Assembly (NCBI GenBank): GCA_017455565.1
Contig: JAFSZV010000057.1
Coordinates: forward strand, 1 to 64,000
Direction: 5' to 3'
Length of the DNA stretch: 64,000 bases
Source: Clostridia bacterium
GTDB lineage: Bacteria > Bacillota > Clostridia > Oscillospirales > Butyricicoccaceae
Below the pieces are notes generated by a model. The model was not told the origin of the DNA, ran no database searches, and was given only the letters and a program-made list of their open reading frames with translations. Every line of letters starts with the position of its first letter. Within the stretch, counting starts at the first letter, position 1. The position numbers were made by a program, and so were the translations under genes. This document shows, one piece after another, positions 45,871-53,734 of this stretch.

Positions 45871-47394
45871 TTACAGGTTCAGCGGCAGAGTGAACAGCCG
45901 ATCGCCCTGCTTGCACAAACGGACGGCGCCCTCCAGCGCGTCGGGCCCGTCGTCATAGCGACCCATTGGGAATTGCGAAAGCTGATTCAAAAGCTCCGTC
46001 TGGTCCCGCCGGAACAGCAGATAACCGTTGCGGATGTCTGGCTGCAGCGACTGGACGCGAAGCGTTTTGTCCGAGGCGGCCCGCACCTCGCGGATAGGGA
46101 GATAAATTCCCTGGGCGGCGCTCTCAGTGGCCAGGCGCTCCTTGAGAAACCATTGAAACTGATTGGTCTCGGCGCCAAAGGCGGCAAATCCCCGGCCGTA
46201 TTCCCGCTCCAGCCGCAAAGCGTGTTCCAGAATATCCCGGATGATGACGTCGGGATGCCGCCGCTGCAAATCGGCCTCCAGAACATAGAGCAGGCCAGAG
46301 CGCCGCTCCCGGGCCAGGATCACAATGGCGGAAAAATCGCCGGAGGCCGTTTTGCCCAGACTGGGGTCGCAATAGCCGAAAAACCGAAAATCCCCGGAAA
46401 AATCCACGCCCTCGGGGTCGTAATAGCGGAACCATTCCGCCGGGAACAGACAGCTCTGCGGATCCACGGGGGTGTTTTGCATCTCCTGATAAAAGATTCC
46501 TTCGCCCTCGCTGACCATCATGCACATCAGCTCGTAATAGGGGAGCTTTTTGGGCCACAGCACACGGGTCCCCGCCAGCATCTCCTTGCGGTGGGCGGTA
46601 AAAAAACGCAGGGCGGTCTTGTCCCGCCGGGGATCGGAAAGGTCGGTGTAGAGAGCCTGCCAGCGCCGCCACAGGTCACTTTCGGAAAACCTCTCTATCG
46701 CCTGCAGCCGCAGCGTTTTGTAGGCGGGATTTCGCAGCAGACGGCTCAGAAGGCTGTCGTGATGCAGCACGGTTCCGATGCACACAATGTCGGTATAGCG
46801 GTCGCCCGCCTTGCTCACTGCGCCGAAAAACCACCGCTCCAGTTTTTGCCGCAGGTCGGCGGACAGCACCTCCTGGTCGTTTTCCACGTCGTCCAGCAAA
46901 ATCAGATCAGGGCGGCGGGCGCCGTGCCGTCGGCCCCGCAGCTTTTGCCCCGAGCCCACGGCGTCGATGCGCGCCCCGTTTTCCAGCAGGATGACAGTGC
47001 TTTTCCAAACCCGCCCTTTTTGTGCGCCGAAGTCCCGCAAAATCGCCTCGTTGTCCTCCAGCTCGGTTTTGATTGCGTCGAGAAAGGCGGCGGCCTGGGC
47101 TTCGGTGTCTGAGACCAGCAGGATGTATTTTTTGTAGCCGTAAAGCGCCGCGTGCAGAACGTTTTGCAGGCTCATCAGCGTGGATTTCGCGTGGCCGCGG
47201 GGGGCGGCCACCGCCAGCCGGCAGCCGGGGCTTTCCAGCATGGCGGCCGTCCCGCCGGACAGAGGATCCATTCCTCGCATCACCGTTTTGGCCCACAGAC
47301 GGCAAAGCCGCCGATGAAACGGCGGCGAGGGCAGGGTGAAATAATGGGGCAGATAGGTCCGGCCAAAAAGCAGCGGATCGGCAGCGCAGGCCAT
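45871..47394 (-). CDS. phage-type terminase large subunit, orphan
   Basis: 507 residues if started at the ATG at 47394, one base after the upstream stop (TAAGATG); an in-frame ATG at 47421 would give 516. Neither has a clear Shine-Dalgarno, so coupling decides. Walker A-like APRGHAKSTLM (about 64-74), Walker B LILLDDVEND (about 165) and coupling motif IGTVLHHD show the packaging ATPase. The C-terminal RNase H-like nuclease has GYCDPSLGKTASGDFSA (about 340), FGAETNQFQ and YDDGPDALEGAV with the acidic residues in place. All motifs look intact. No portal, capsid, tail, holin or lysin genes are adjacent. Confidence 0.92.
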   Translation of the reverse strand: MACAADPLLFGRTYLPHYFTLPSPPFHRRLCRLWAKTVMRGMDPLSGGTAAMLESPGCRLAVAAPRGHAKSTLMSLQNVLHAALYGYKKYILLVSDTEAQAAAFLDAIKTELEDNEAILRDFGAQKGRVWKSTVILLENGARIDAVGSGQKLRGRRHGARRPDLILLDDVENDQEVLSADLRQKLERWFFGAVSKAGDRYTDIVCIGTVLHHDSLLSRLLRNPAYKTLRLQAIERFSESDLWRRWQALYTDLSDPRRDKTALRFFTAHRKEMLAGTRVLWPKKLPYYELMCMMVSEGEGIFYQEMQNTPVDPQSCLFPAEWFRYYDPEGVDFSGDFRFFGYCDPSLGKTASGDFSAIVILARERRSGLLYVLEADLQRRHPDVIIRDILEHALRLEREYGRGFAAFGAETNQFQWFLKERLATESAAQGIYLPIREVRAASDKTLRVQSLQPDIRNGYLLFRRDQTELLNQLSQFPMGRYDDGPDALEGAVRLCKQGDRLFTLPLNL

Positions 47395-47395
47395 C

Positions 47396-47644
47396 TTAGC
47401 GCTTGGCGACAAGGATGTCATAGATCTGTGTCAGCTTCTGCTCGATGGAGGTCTGAAACCGGCAGAACTCATCGTAGCGGAGATAGCTTTCCCGAATGCG
47501 GTCGAGGGCCTTTGCCGTCTGTTTTTTTTCGTCCTCCAGATCCTTGCGGAGGGCGTCGTGGCCTGAGATCAGCCGCTTGAAAAAATAGCCGAAAGCCCCT
47601 GTGACCGCCGCCAGCGCGCAGGAGACCCAAACCGTTTGATTCAT
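47396..47644 (-). CDS. small membrane-helix plus coiled-coil protein coupled to the terminase
   Basis: 82 residues from the ATG at 47644, with GGAGTG 8 bases upstream. N-terminal membrane helix (about 5-23), then a charged helix (RKDLEDEKKQTAKALDRIR) and IEQKLTQIYDILV. It ends one base before the terminase start, so the two are translationally linked. No family recognised; phage holin or XhlA-like membrane proteins are the nearest idea, but their domain order differs. Confidence 0.78.
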   Translation of the reverse strand: MNQTVWVSCALAAVTGAFGYFFKRLISGHDALRKDLEDEKKQTAKALDRIRESYLRYDEFCRFQTSIEQKLTQIYDILVAKR

Positions 47645-47716
47645 AAAAATCACTCCTTTGCCGCCTATTGTGGGGCAAAGGAGCGGAAAAGAAAAAGGAA
47701 GCGTGCATTTGACAGA

Positions 47717-48847
47717 TCAGCCCGGGGCCTCCGTCCACTCCCGCACAGGGAGGACAGTGAAATTCTGCCCCGTCAGATAGCTGCAGATCACGGGGAGCAC
47801 CTGCTGGGTCAGCTCGTCGGGGCGTAGCAGCAGCGTGCCGCCGCTTTCGGCGGAGCGAAGGGCCTGCTGCAGCGCCGTGCGAAGACGCGGGGCGGTGAGT
47901 TCCGGGGCGTAAACGTCGATCGTGGGGATCCAAAGCTGAAAGCCCGCCCGGCTGAGGGCCGCGCGCTGCTGCTGGGAAAGGGTCTCGGGGTCGGCTGCAG
48001 TGACCAGCCGGACCCGGATGTGCAGTAGCGAGGCCAGCTCCGCCGAGGCTGCTTCGGCCTCGGCCACGGGATCATCCCCCGTCAGCAGGATCCCCAGGGA
48101 AAAGTCCCGGCAAAAGACCTGCCGCATTTGGTCGGCCGATCCGGCCAACCCATCGGAGGGGAAGAAGAAAGCCGCGGAAAAACGCGAGGCTTCCAGCGTG
48201 TCCAGCAGATCGGACAGCGAGTCGTCTGGCGCGCCCAAAAACAGCAACGAGATATCGCGCGCGGCGGGGGCGGGGGGCGGCGCAGGCGGCGTGTCGCTGC
48301 CTGGAATGACAAGGCCGCTGTTGACGTTGCGGGCGCCGGCCACGTCGGCCAGCGTCTGCTGATTGCGGGAAATCACCGCAGCTTCCGAAAGCGTCGGGGT
48401 TTTGCCCGCCACGCGGATCACGGGATAGCCCACGCCGCTGTCGGCGGCGGAAACAAAGGCAAAATATAGGTTGAGCCAGATGCACACAAGCTGAATGGGC
48501 AGATAGGGGACGCCGCCCCGCATTTTGGCGGAAAGCGGGATCTGGCGGTCGATGGTATGGGTGTTGCCAGTGTCCAGCTCAAAATAGATGGCGTTGCCCG
48601 TGCGGAACACGGTGACCATCTGGTCGGCGGCGTTGTAGGAGCAGCCCACGCCGCTGAGTTTTTGCAGGGTGGTATAGGGGGTATAGATGATGCCGTCGAG
48701 ATAGACGGCCATGCCGTTGTCCGAAGCGTCGGTGAGGACGGTGTCCTCGGCGATGGTGAGCAGATAACTGTCGGCGGCAAAAACCGGAACAGAGGCAGGC
48801 AGCACGGCCAGCGCCAGCGTCAGAAGTAACGCCAGAGTCTTTTTCAT
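47717..48847 (-). CDS. secreted stalk-domain protein with degenerate deacetylase-like domain
   Basis: 376 residues. Signal peptide 1-24 (KKTLALLLTLALAVLPAS, ending VFA-A). The first half (VYLDGIIYTPYTTLQKLSG, VPYLPIQLVCIWLN) is a copper-amine-oxidase-N/stalk-type domain, often a surface repeat. A Pro-rich linker (PPAPPPAPA) follows. The second half (about 195-376) has the layout of a polysaccharide deacetylase (DLLDTLEASRFSAAFFFPS), but the TFDDGP block reads LFLGAPDD and the metal His pair is absent (GILLTGDD), so it is probably not an active deacetylase. Two genes upstream of the terminase on the same strand. Confidence 0.78.
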   Translation of the reverse strand: MKKTLALLLTLALAVLPASVPVFAADSYLLTIAEDTVLTDASDNGMAVYLDGIIYTPYTTLQKLSGVGCSYNAADQMVTVFRTGNAIYFELDTGNTHTIDRQIPLSAKMRGGVPYLPIQLVCIWLNLYFAFVSAADSGVGYPVIRVAGKTPTLSEAAVISRNQQTLADVAGARNVNSGLVIPGSDTPPAPPPAPAARDISLLFLGAPDDSLSDLLDTLEASRFSAAFFFPSDGLAGSADQMRQVFCRDFSLGILLTGDDPVAEAEAASAELASLLHIRVRLVTAADPETLSQQQRAALSRAGFQLWIPTIDVYAPELTAPRLRTALQQALRSAESGGTLLLRPDELTQQVLPVICSYLTGQNFTVLPVREWTEAPG

Positions 48848-48888
48848 TTCCGCATCCCTCCCTGCATAAGGTTGTTCAGATCAGCTTT

Positions 48889-48917
48889 ATTATACGGCAT
48901 TGGCCGAAAATTGGCAA
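48889..48917 (-). promoter_or_regulatory. sigma-A promoter of the stalk-domain gene
   Basis: On the minus strand TTGCCA (48912-48917), 17-base spacer, TATAAT (48889-48894), about 40 bases before the start. Confidence 0.75.
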
Positions 48918-48941
48918 GTGGAGAAAATAGGGGGTGTTTTC

Positions 48942-49202
48942 GTGGCGAACAGCGGGTTTTTCGATCTTCCGCCCCAATTGATGTGCGCGCTGGCCACGGT
49001 GCTGGGCTTTGCCGCCGCCGGCAAGCTGACGCCTGCCCAGCAGAATGCTCTGGGCAACGCCCTGATGCTGACGGCCCAGGTGCTGGAGACCGCCTCGGCT
49101 CAGGGGCAGAACCTGCAGGCGCAGGAGTCCTCGCCTCACGAGCGTCGTCTGGCGGACATCGAAGCCCGCTTGGCGGAGTTGGAGCGGCAAACCGGCGTTT
49201 AA
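48942..49202 (+). CDS. small helical protein with C-terminal coiled coil
   Basis: 86 residues from the GTG at 48942, chosen for GGGGGTG 7 bases upstream; an in-frame TTG at 48900 would add 14 residues. A hydrophobic helix (LMCALATVLGFAAAG) is followed by LTPAQQNALGNALMLTAQ and a charged coiled coil (RRLADIEARLAELERQ). No family recognised. It is divergent from the stalk-domain gene and its last 4 bases overlap sfsA. Confidence 0.72.
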   Translation: MANSGFFDLPPQLMCALATVLGFAAAGKLTPAQQNALGNALMLTAQVLETASAQGQNLQAQESSPHERRLADIEARLAELERQTGV

Positions 49203-49879
49203 AGAAGAACCGGAACAGAGCGGATGATTTCCATCCTGTCAGGGGTGACGGCGCATTCCAGCGCCTGCACGTTCACACCGGCCCGGGCCGCTTCCCGCAG
49301 AGCCTCGCCAAAGGCGGGATGGGTGCGGTCGTTGGGCATAAAACCGAGGACGTGGGACATTTGGACAATAAAAACCACATGGGCGCCCAATCCGGCGGCC
49401 TTGGCCGCCGTCAGCTCCCGCAGGTGCTTCACGCCGCGCAGCGTGGGCGCGTCGGGAAAACGGACAAGGCCGTTTTCCTCCAGTGTGACGCCTTTGACCT
49501 CAATATAATGGAGCGTCCCGTCCGCTTCCATGGAAAAATCGAAGCGAGAAGCGCCGCAGGGAACTTCGGCGCGCAGCAAGCCTCCGTCGGGGAGAAAGCG
49601 CCCCGCCCGGGCATATTCCGCGAAAGCGGCGTTGGGCGCGGCGGCGTCTATATTGATTAGGCGGACGCCTTTTTCCACGGCGATCAGGTCAAAAGCCGTT
49701 TTGCGCCCCGGCTTGTCCGCACGGCTGAGCCAGACCCGCGCCCCGGGAAGCAAAAGCTCCCGGCAGCGGCCGGTGTTTTTCACATGGACGGTCTCCTCGG
49801 CCCCGTTCAGCAGCACTTGGGCGATAAAGCGGTTGGGCCGCCGGACAAAGACCGCCGGAACGACCTGCTCATAGCGCAT
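49199..49879 (-). CDS. sfsA: SfsA, sugar fermentation stimulation family DNA-binding/nuclease protein
   Basis: 226 residues from the ATG at 49879 (AGAGGAGAGGG upstream). VHVKNTGRCRELLLPGARVWL, RFDFSMEADGTLHYIEVKGVTL (cited in part) and FPDAPTLRGVKHLREL are the SfsA blocks; the EVKG element is the PD-(D/E)XK-like core. Its cellular role is uncertain. The DUF1653 gene stop overlaps this start. Confidence 0.95.
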   Translation of the reverse strand: MRYEQVVPAVFVRRPNRFIAQVLLNGAEETVHVKNTGRCRELLLPGARVWLSRADKPGRKTAFDLIAVEKGVRLINIDAAAPNAAFAEYARAGRFLPDGGLLRAEVPCGASRFDFSMEADGTLHYIEVKGVTLEENGLVRFPDAPTLRGVKHLRELTAAKAAGLGAHVVFIVQMSHVLGFMPNDRTHPAFGEALREAARAGVNVQALECAVTPDRMEIIRSVPVLL

Positions 49880-50109
49880 CAGACCCTCTCCTCTTGTCCC
49901 AACGGGACAAAGCGGGGCTGGCGGCAGCCTTCCCGCTCCACAATCTCGTTCCACATGGCGGCGGGACGCACCCAGACGCCCCGGTCGCCGTACAGGGCGC
50001 GATAGACCACCATCTCCTCACCCGTTTCGCTGTGGCGGGCGAGATACAGCACCCGATAGAGCCCTCCCTTGAAATGCCGGTAAAGCCCGGCGCGGATCTC
50101 AGACCTCAT
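49879..50109 (-). CDS. DUF1653 domain protein
   Basis: 76 residues. YRHFKGGLYRVLYLARHSETGEEMVVYRAL is the core of the DUF1653 family (cited by its ends YRHFKGG to VVYRAL), a small beta-rich domain of unknown function. TGATG couples it to sfsA. Confidence 0.92.
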   Translation of the reverse strand: MRSEIRAGLYRHFKGGLYRVLYLARHSETGEEMVVYRALYGDRGVWVRPAAMWNEIVEREGCRQPRFVPLGQEERV

Positions 50110-50158
50110 GCGATCACCTCACCGACAGTATACCCGAAACTTTTTTCAGAGGCAAGCC

Positions 50159-50187
50159 TTGCGGCAAAGCAAATTTCATGATAGGAT
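50159..50187 (+). promoter_or_regulatory. sigma-A promoter of the DUF362 gene
   Basis: TTGCGG (50159-50164), 17-base spacer, TAGGAT (50182-50187). Confidence 0.6.
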
Positions 50188-50215
50188 AAGGTAAATCACC
50201 AAGGAGGAATCAACT

Positions 50216-51337
50216 ATGGCAGCATCCAAGGTCTATTTTACCGATTTTTCCGCCAGAAGAGAGCCGCTGCAGCGCAAACTTTATCGTTTGATGGTGGCAG
50301 CGGGCGTCAAAAGCATTGATTTTGAGAACAAGTTCACCTGCATCAAGCTACATCTGGGCGAGCCGGGCAATCTGGGCTATCTGCGGCCCAATTACGCCAA
50401 AACGGTGGCAGATCTGGTCAAGGAGCTGGGAGGCAAGCCCTTTTTGAGCGACGCCAACACCCTTTATGTGGGCCGCCGGAAAAACGCGCTGGAGCATCTG
50501 GAGGCCGCCTATGAAAACGGGTTTTCCCCCTTTTCCACCGGCTGCCATGTAATCATCGCCGACGGGCTCAAGGGCACCGACGAGGTGGAGGTGCCCGTGG
50601 CAGGCGCGGAATATTGTCCCACCGCCAAGATCGGCCGCGCCTTTATGGACGCCGACGTATTCCTCTCCCTGACCCACTTCAAGGGCCATCAGTCCGCCGG
50701 CTTCGGCGGCTGTCTGAAGAACATCGGTATGGGCTGCGGCTCCCGTGCGGGCAAGATGGAGATGCACTCCCGAGGCATCCCCTCGGTAAACGCCAAAAAA
50801 TGCGTGGGCTGCCGCATCTGCGGGCAGAACTGCGCTCACGGCGCCTTTTCCTATGACTCCGGAAAGGCCAGCCTGGACGAGAGCAAGTGCACCGGCTGCG
50901 GAAGATGCATCGCCCATTGTCCCACCGACGCCATCCAGTGCAAGTGGGACGAGGCTCGCTCGGTGCTCAGCAAAAAGGTGGCGGAATACACCAAGGCCGT
51001 GGTAGACGGGCGGCCCTGCTTCCATGTGACGCTGGTGACGGACGTTTCGCCTAACTGCGACTGCGACACCTGCAACGACCTGCCCGTGATTCCCGACGTG
51101 GGCATGTTTGCCTCCTTTGACCCGGTGGCGCTGGATCAGGCTTGCGCCGACGCGGTGAACGCTCAGACGGTGGCCAAGGGCAGCCTGCTGGACGAGATCG
51201 TGCGGGAGCAGGGATTGGACAAGCCAAAGGGCGAATATTTCCGCGCCATGCATCCCGATACCCGCTGGGAAGACGGGCTGGAGCACGCCGAAAAGCTGGG
51301 ACTTGGCACCCGGGAATATGAATTGATCGAGATCTGA
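50216..51337 (+). CDS. DUF362 Fe-S protein
   Basis: 373 residues. The DUF362 core includes IKLHLGEPGNLGYLRP, THFKGHQSAGFGGCLKN and the C-terminal SFDPVALDQACADAV. Inserted are two 4Fe-4S ferredoxin motifs, CVGCRICGQNCAHG (about 195) and CTGCGRCIAHCPTD (about 225), plus CDCDTCNDLP. Cytosolic; role in the family is not established, though an electron-carrying enzyme is likely. AAGGAGG precedes it; the HExxH gene follows by 14 bases. Confidence 0.94.
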   Translation: MAASKVYFTDFSARREPLQRKLYRLMVAAGVKSIDFENKFTCIKLHLGEPGNLGYLRPNYAKTVADLVKELGGKPFLSDANTLYVGRRKNALEHLEAAYENGFSPFSTGCHVIIADGLKGTDEVEVPVAGAEYCPTAKIGRAFMDADVFLSLTHFKGHQSAGFGGCLKNIGMGCGSRAGKMEMHSRGIPSVNAKKCVGCRICGQNCAHGAFSYDSGKASLDESKCTGCGRCIAHCPTDAIQCKWDEARSVLSKKVAEYTKAVVDGRPCFHVTLVTDVSPNCDCDTCNDLPVIPDVGMFASFDPVALDQACADAVNAQTVAKGSLLDEIVREQGLDKPKGEYFRAMHPDTRWEDGLEHAEKLGLGTREYELIEI

Positions 51338-51351
51338 GAGGAGCGAAAAGC

Positions 51352-51813
51352 ATGGAACGGCAGGAATTGGAACGCCTGTTTGCGTTTTGGTGCGCCAAAC
51401 TGCGCGTCACGCCGGGATGGGACGTCAAGCTGGAACTGGTGGAAAAACCCGGCTGGCGCAAGACTGGGGACATCAAGATCGACTGTGACGATAAAAAAGC
51501 GGTGGTGCTGCTCAACACAGCCCGGATGGAGGGGCGCAACCCGGAGGAGATTTTGGTGCACGAGCTGTTCCACCTCAAGCTTTATCCCCTGGATCAGACC
51601 ACCGAGAGCCTGATCAACAGCAACTTTGAAGAGGGGACGCCGGCCCGCGCCTTTGCCATGACGCAGTTTTTTACCACGCTGGAGCAGACGGTGGAGGAAC
51701 TGGCCAAGTGCTTTTTGCTGGAGTTTGGCGAAGACCGGACGCTCTCCTTCGGCCGGTGCAAAGACAAGCCCTCGTTCAACGAGCTGTTCGGCGGGCTGAA
51801 AAATCTGGAGTGA
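51352..51813 (+). CDS. predicted HExxH zinc metallopeptidase-like protein
   Basis: 153 residues. The sequence EILVHELFHLKLYPLD (about 64-79) is an HExxH zinc motif within a helix. A later Glu (LEQTVEELAKCF, about 107-118) could be a third ligand. The N-terminal half is beta-rich. No membrane segment. Similar in layout to small zincins; exact family not recognised. Co-transcribed with the DUF362 gene. Confidence 0.75.
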   Translation: MERQELERLFAFWCAKLRVTPGWDVKLELVEKPGWRKTGDIKIDCDDKKAVVLLNTARMEGRNPEEILVHELFHLKLYPLDQTTESLINSNFEEGTPARAFAMTQFFTTLEQTVEELAKCFLLEFGEDRTLSFGRCKDKPSFNELFGGLKNLE

Positions 51814-51858
51814 GCGGGAACGGAACAAACCTGCGGGAGAAAAGCAGCAGAAAAAAGC

Positions 51859-51886
51859 AAGGAGCGGGCAGTTGTCCGCTCCTTTT
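51859..51886. terminator. terminator between the HExxH gene and citC
   Basis: AAGGAGCGG/CCGCTCCTT stem with an 8-base loop and T-rich tail on both sides of the convergent genes. Confidence 0.8.
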
Positions 51887-51913
51887 CCCGTTTTTGACAG
51901 GGAACTTGCGGTT

Positions 51914-52903
51914 TTATTCCACCCCGAACCGCTCCCGGAGATAGGAAAGGGTGGTTTTCGGCACAAGCTGCGCGATGGCGGGCCAGTCCCGTTCAGACAA
52001 AAGCGCCCGTACCCGGGAGGCCGAGATGGGCGAGCCGTTTTGTTCCCAGCGGGGGAGCTCGGTTACCTGAATGCCCCGCGGAGGCAAAAAGACCATCATG
52101 CGGCGGTTGTAGGCCTCCGTCACGGGAGAGAGGGGCTCGGTGCCTACAAAGCGGCGGGTGATGCCCAGCGCTGGGGCGAAATACGAGCAAAAGATCTCTA
52201 GATCCAGATCGCAGCGGATGTCGGCTGCCCGCTCCTTATCCTTAATGAAATAGGTGGGGAAGGTGGCCGCCGAGATGAGATAATCCCCCGTGGGATGGAC
52301 GATGACGTTTTCCAGGTCGGCGGTGCCGGCCCGCGCCAGCGCCAGCCGGTGGGCGGCGGGGATGAGGCTTTTGTCCTCTGAGAGAATAAAGACGTGGAGC
52401 AGCTCGCAGGCCGCGGCGGCCTGCTCCATGAGATAGCGATGCCCCAGGGTAAAGGGATTGCAGTTTGCCACCACGGCGCCCACCGGCCCCCCACAGGGCC
52501 GGGTCTCCAGCGTAGAGACGAAATCCCGCGCCCCGTTTCGCGTGTTTTCCATCAAAAGAGTGTCGGCGGTCTCGGCCACGGGATAAAAGTCCAGGTCGGA
52601 AAACATCATCCGGTTTTTCGGCTTGGTATAGAGAAACAGGTGGCGAATGCCCCGGCGAAAGGCCTCCTTCCGCAGCTCGGTGATCACCGTGGCAGTCAGG
52701 CCCTCGCCCTGTCGGGCGGGATCCACCGCGATGCACTTGAAAATGTTTCCCGAAAGCGAGCCGGTGGCAATGATTTCCTCATTCTCCAGCAGATTCACCG
52801 TATATTCGATGCGCTCGTCATAATCCAGCCCCTGCCGGGCGAGAAAGTCACGCAGCGTTTTCTGCCGCCACGGGCGCAGCGGGGCGCCGTATTCCAGTTC
52901 CAT
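51914..52903 (-). CDS. citC: [citrate (pro-3S)-lyase] ligase-like acetyltransferase
   Basis: 329 residues from the ATG at 52903 (GGGAGGTG upstream). A GNAT-like N-terminal domain (RQGEGLTATVITELRKEAF) and a nucleotidyltransferase domain with NCNPFTLGHRYLMEQA (about 144) and ISASRVRALL (about 291). This is the CitC layout, which acetylates the prosthetic group of citrate lyase. No citrate lyase citDEF genes lie nearby. It is last in an operon after tatD and metG. Confidence 0.9.
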   Translation of the reverse strand: MELEYGAPLRPWRQKTLRDFLARQGLDYDERIEYTVNLLENEEIIATGSLSGNIFKCIAVDPARQGEGLTATVITELRKEAFRRGIRHLFLYTKPKNRMMFSDLDFYPVAETADTLLMENTRNGARDFVSTLETRPCGGPVGAVVANCNPFTLGHRYLMEQAAAACELLHVFILSEDKSLIPAAHRLALARAGTADLENVIVHPTGDYLISAATFPTYFIKDKERAADIRCDLDLEIFCSYFAPALGITRRFVGTEPLSPVTEAYNRRMMVFLPPRGIQVTELPRWEQNGSPISASRVRALLSERDWPAIAQLVPKTTLSYLRERFGVE

Positions 52904-53679
52904 CAAAGCACCTCCCGGGAGATCCCGTAAAACCGCAGGGCGTTTTCGCAGGCGGTCTGAAGAATTTCCTCCGGCGTCACGCCCCGAAGGTGGGCGATGC
53001 GCTCCGCGATATAACGGATGTTGCGGGAATCGTTGCGCTTGCCCCGCATCGGGACGGGGGAAAGATAGGGCGCGTCGGTCTCCAGCAGCATCCGGTCGAG
53101 GGGGCACATAGCCGCCGTTTCGGCGGTCTTGCGGTTGTTTTTATAGGTAATGGGGCCGTCAAAACCCAGATACCAGCCCAGCTTCAAAAGCTCCTTTGCC
53201 ATCTCGGCGCTGCCGGAATAGCAGTGGAACACGCCCCGCACCCGGGGAAATTCTTTGACGATGGCAAGGCAGTCGCCGTGGGCCTCCCGGTCGTGGACGA
53301 TGACGGGGAGCGAGAGCTCCTCCGCCAGGGCGAGCTGTGCGCGAAAGACCGCCTGCTGATGCGCCCGGGGCGGGTTTTCCGGCCAGTAATAGTCCAGCCC
53401 GATCTCGCCCACGGCGACCACCTTTAGGTCGCCTGCCAGCGCCCGCAGCTCCTCCAAATGGGTGGGGACGTAAGGGGCGCAGTTTTCCGGATGATAGCCC
53501 ACGGCGGCATAAACGTGGGGAAAGGCGTGGGCCAGCGCCACCGCCGCCCGGGAGGAGGGCAGATCGCAGCCGGGATTGACGATATAATTCACCCCGGCGG
53601 CGGGCATGGAGGAAAGCAACGCCTTCCGGTCGGGGTCAAAGGCGCTGTCGTCATAGTGAGCGTGGGTGTCGAAGATCAT
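52903..53679 (-). CDS. TatD-family metal-dependent hydrolase
   Basis: 258 residues from the ATG at 53679 (AAGGAG). HxH near the N-terminus (FDTHAHYDD), VGEIGLDYYW, PVIVHDREAH, FHCYSG and LLETDAPYLSP complete the TIM-barrel metal ligands. TatD hydrolases act on DNA/RNA ends. TGATG overlap with citC and position after metG match common Firmicute order. Confidence 0.97.
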   Translation of the reverse strand: MIFDTHAHYDDSAFDPDRKALLSSMPAAGVNYIVNPGCDLPSSRAAVALAHAFPHVYAAVGYHPENCAPYVPTHLEELRALAGDLKVVAVGEIGLDYYWPENPPRAHQQAVFRAQLALAEELSLPVIVHDREAHGDCLAIVKEFPRVRGVFHCYSGSAEMAKELLKLGWYLGFDGPITYKNNRKTAETAAMCPLDRMLLETDAPYLSPVPMRGKRNDSRNIRYIAERIAHLRGVTPEEILQTACENALRFYGISREVL

Positions 53680-53695
53680 AAGGGCTCCTTGTTTT

Positions 53696-53726
53696 GTGCC
53701 CTGCGCGGCAGAGCGGCGCAGGGCAC
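53696..53726 (-). other. 11-bp perfect hairpin between metG and tatD
   Basis: GTGCCCTGCGC and GCGCAGGGCAC arms around a 9-base loop in the metG-tatD gap. It lacks a T-run on the minus strand, so it may be an RNA-stability or processing element rather than a terminator. Confidence 0.6.
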
Positions 53727-53734
53727 GGGTTTGT

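Noticed and set aside
45871-49202. The terminase region considered as a complete prophage or defence island.
   Set aside because: No structural, lysis, integrase or defence genes; the neighbours are small membrane or coiled-coil proteins and core genes such as sfsA.
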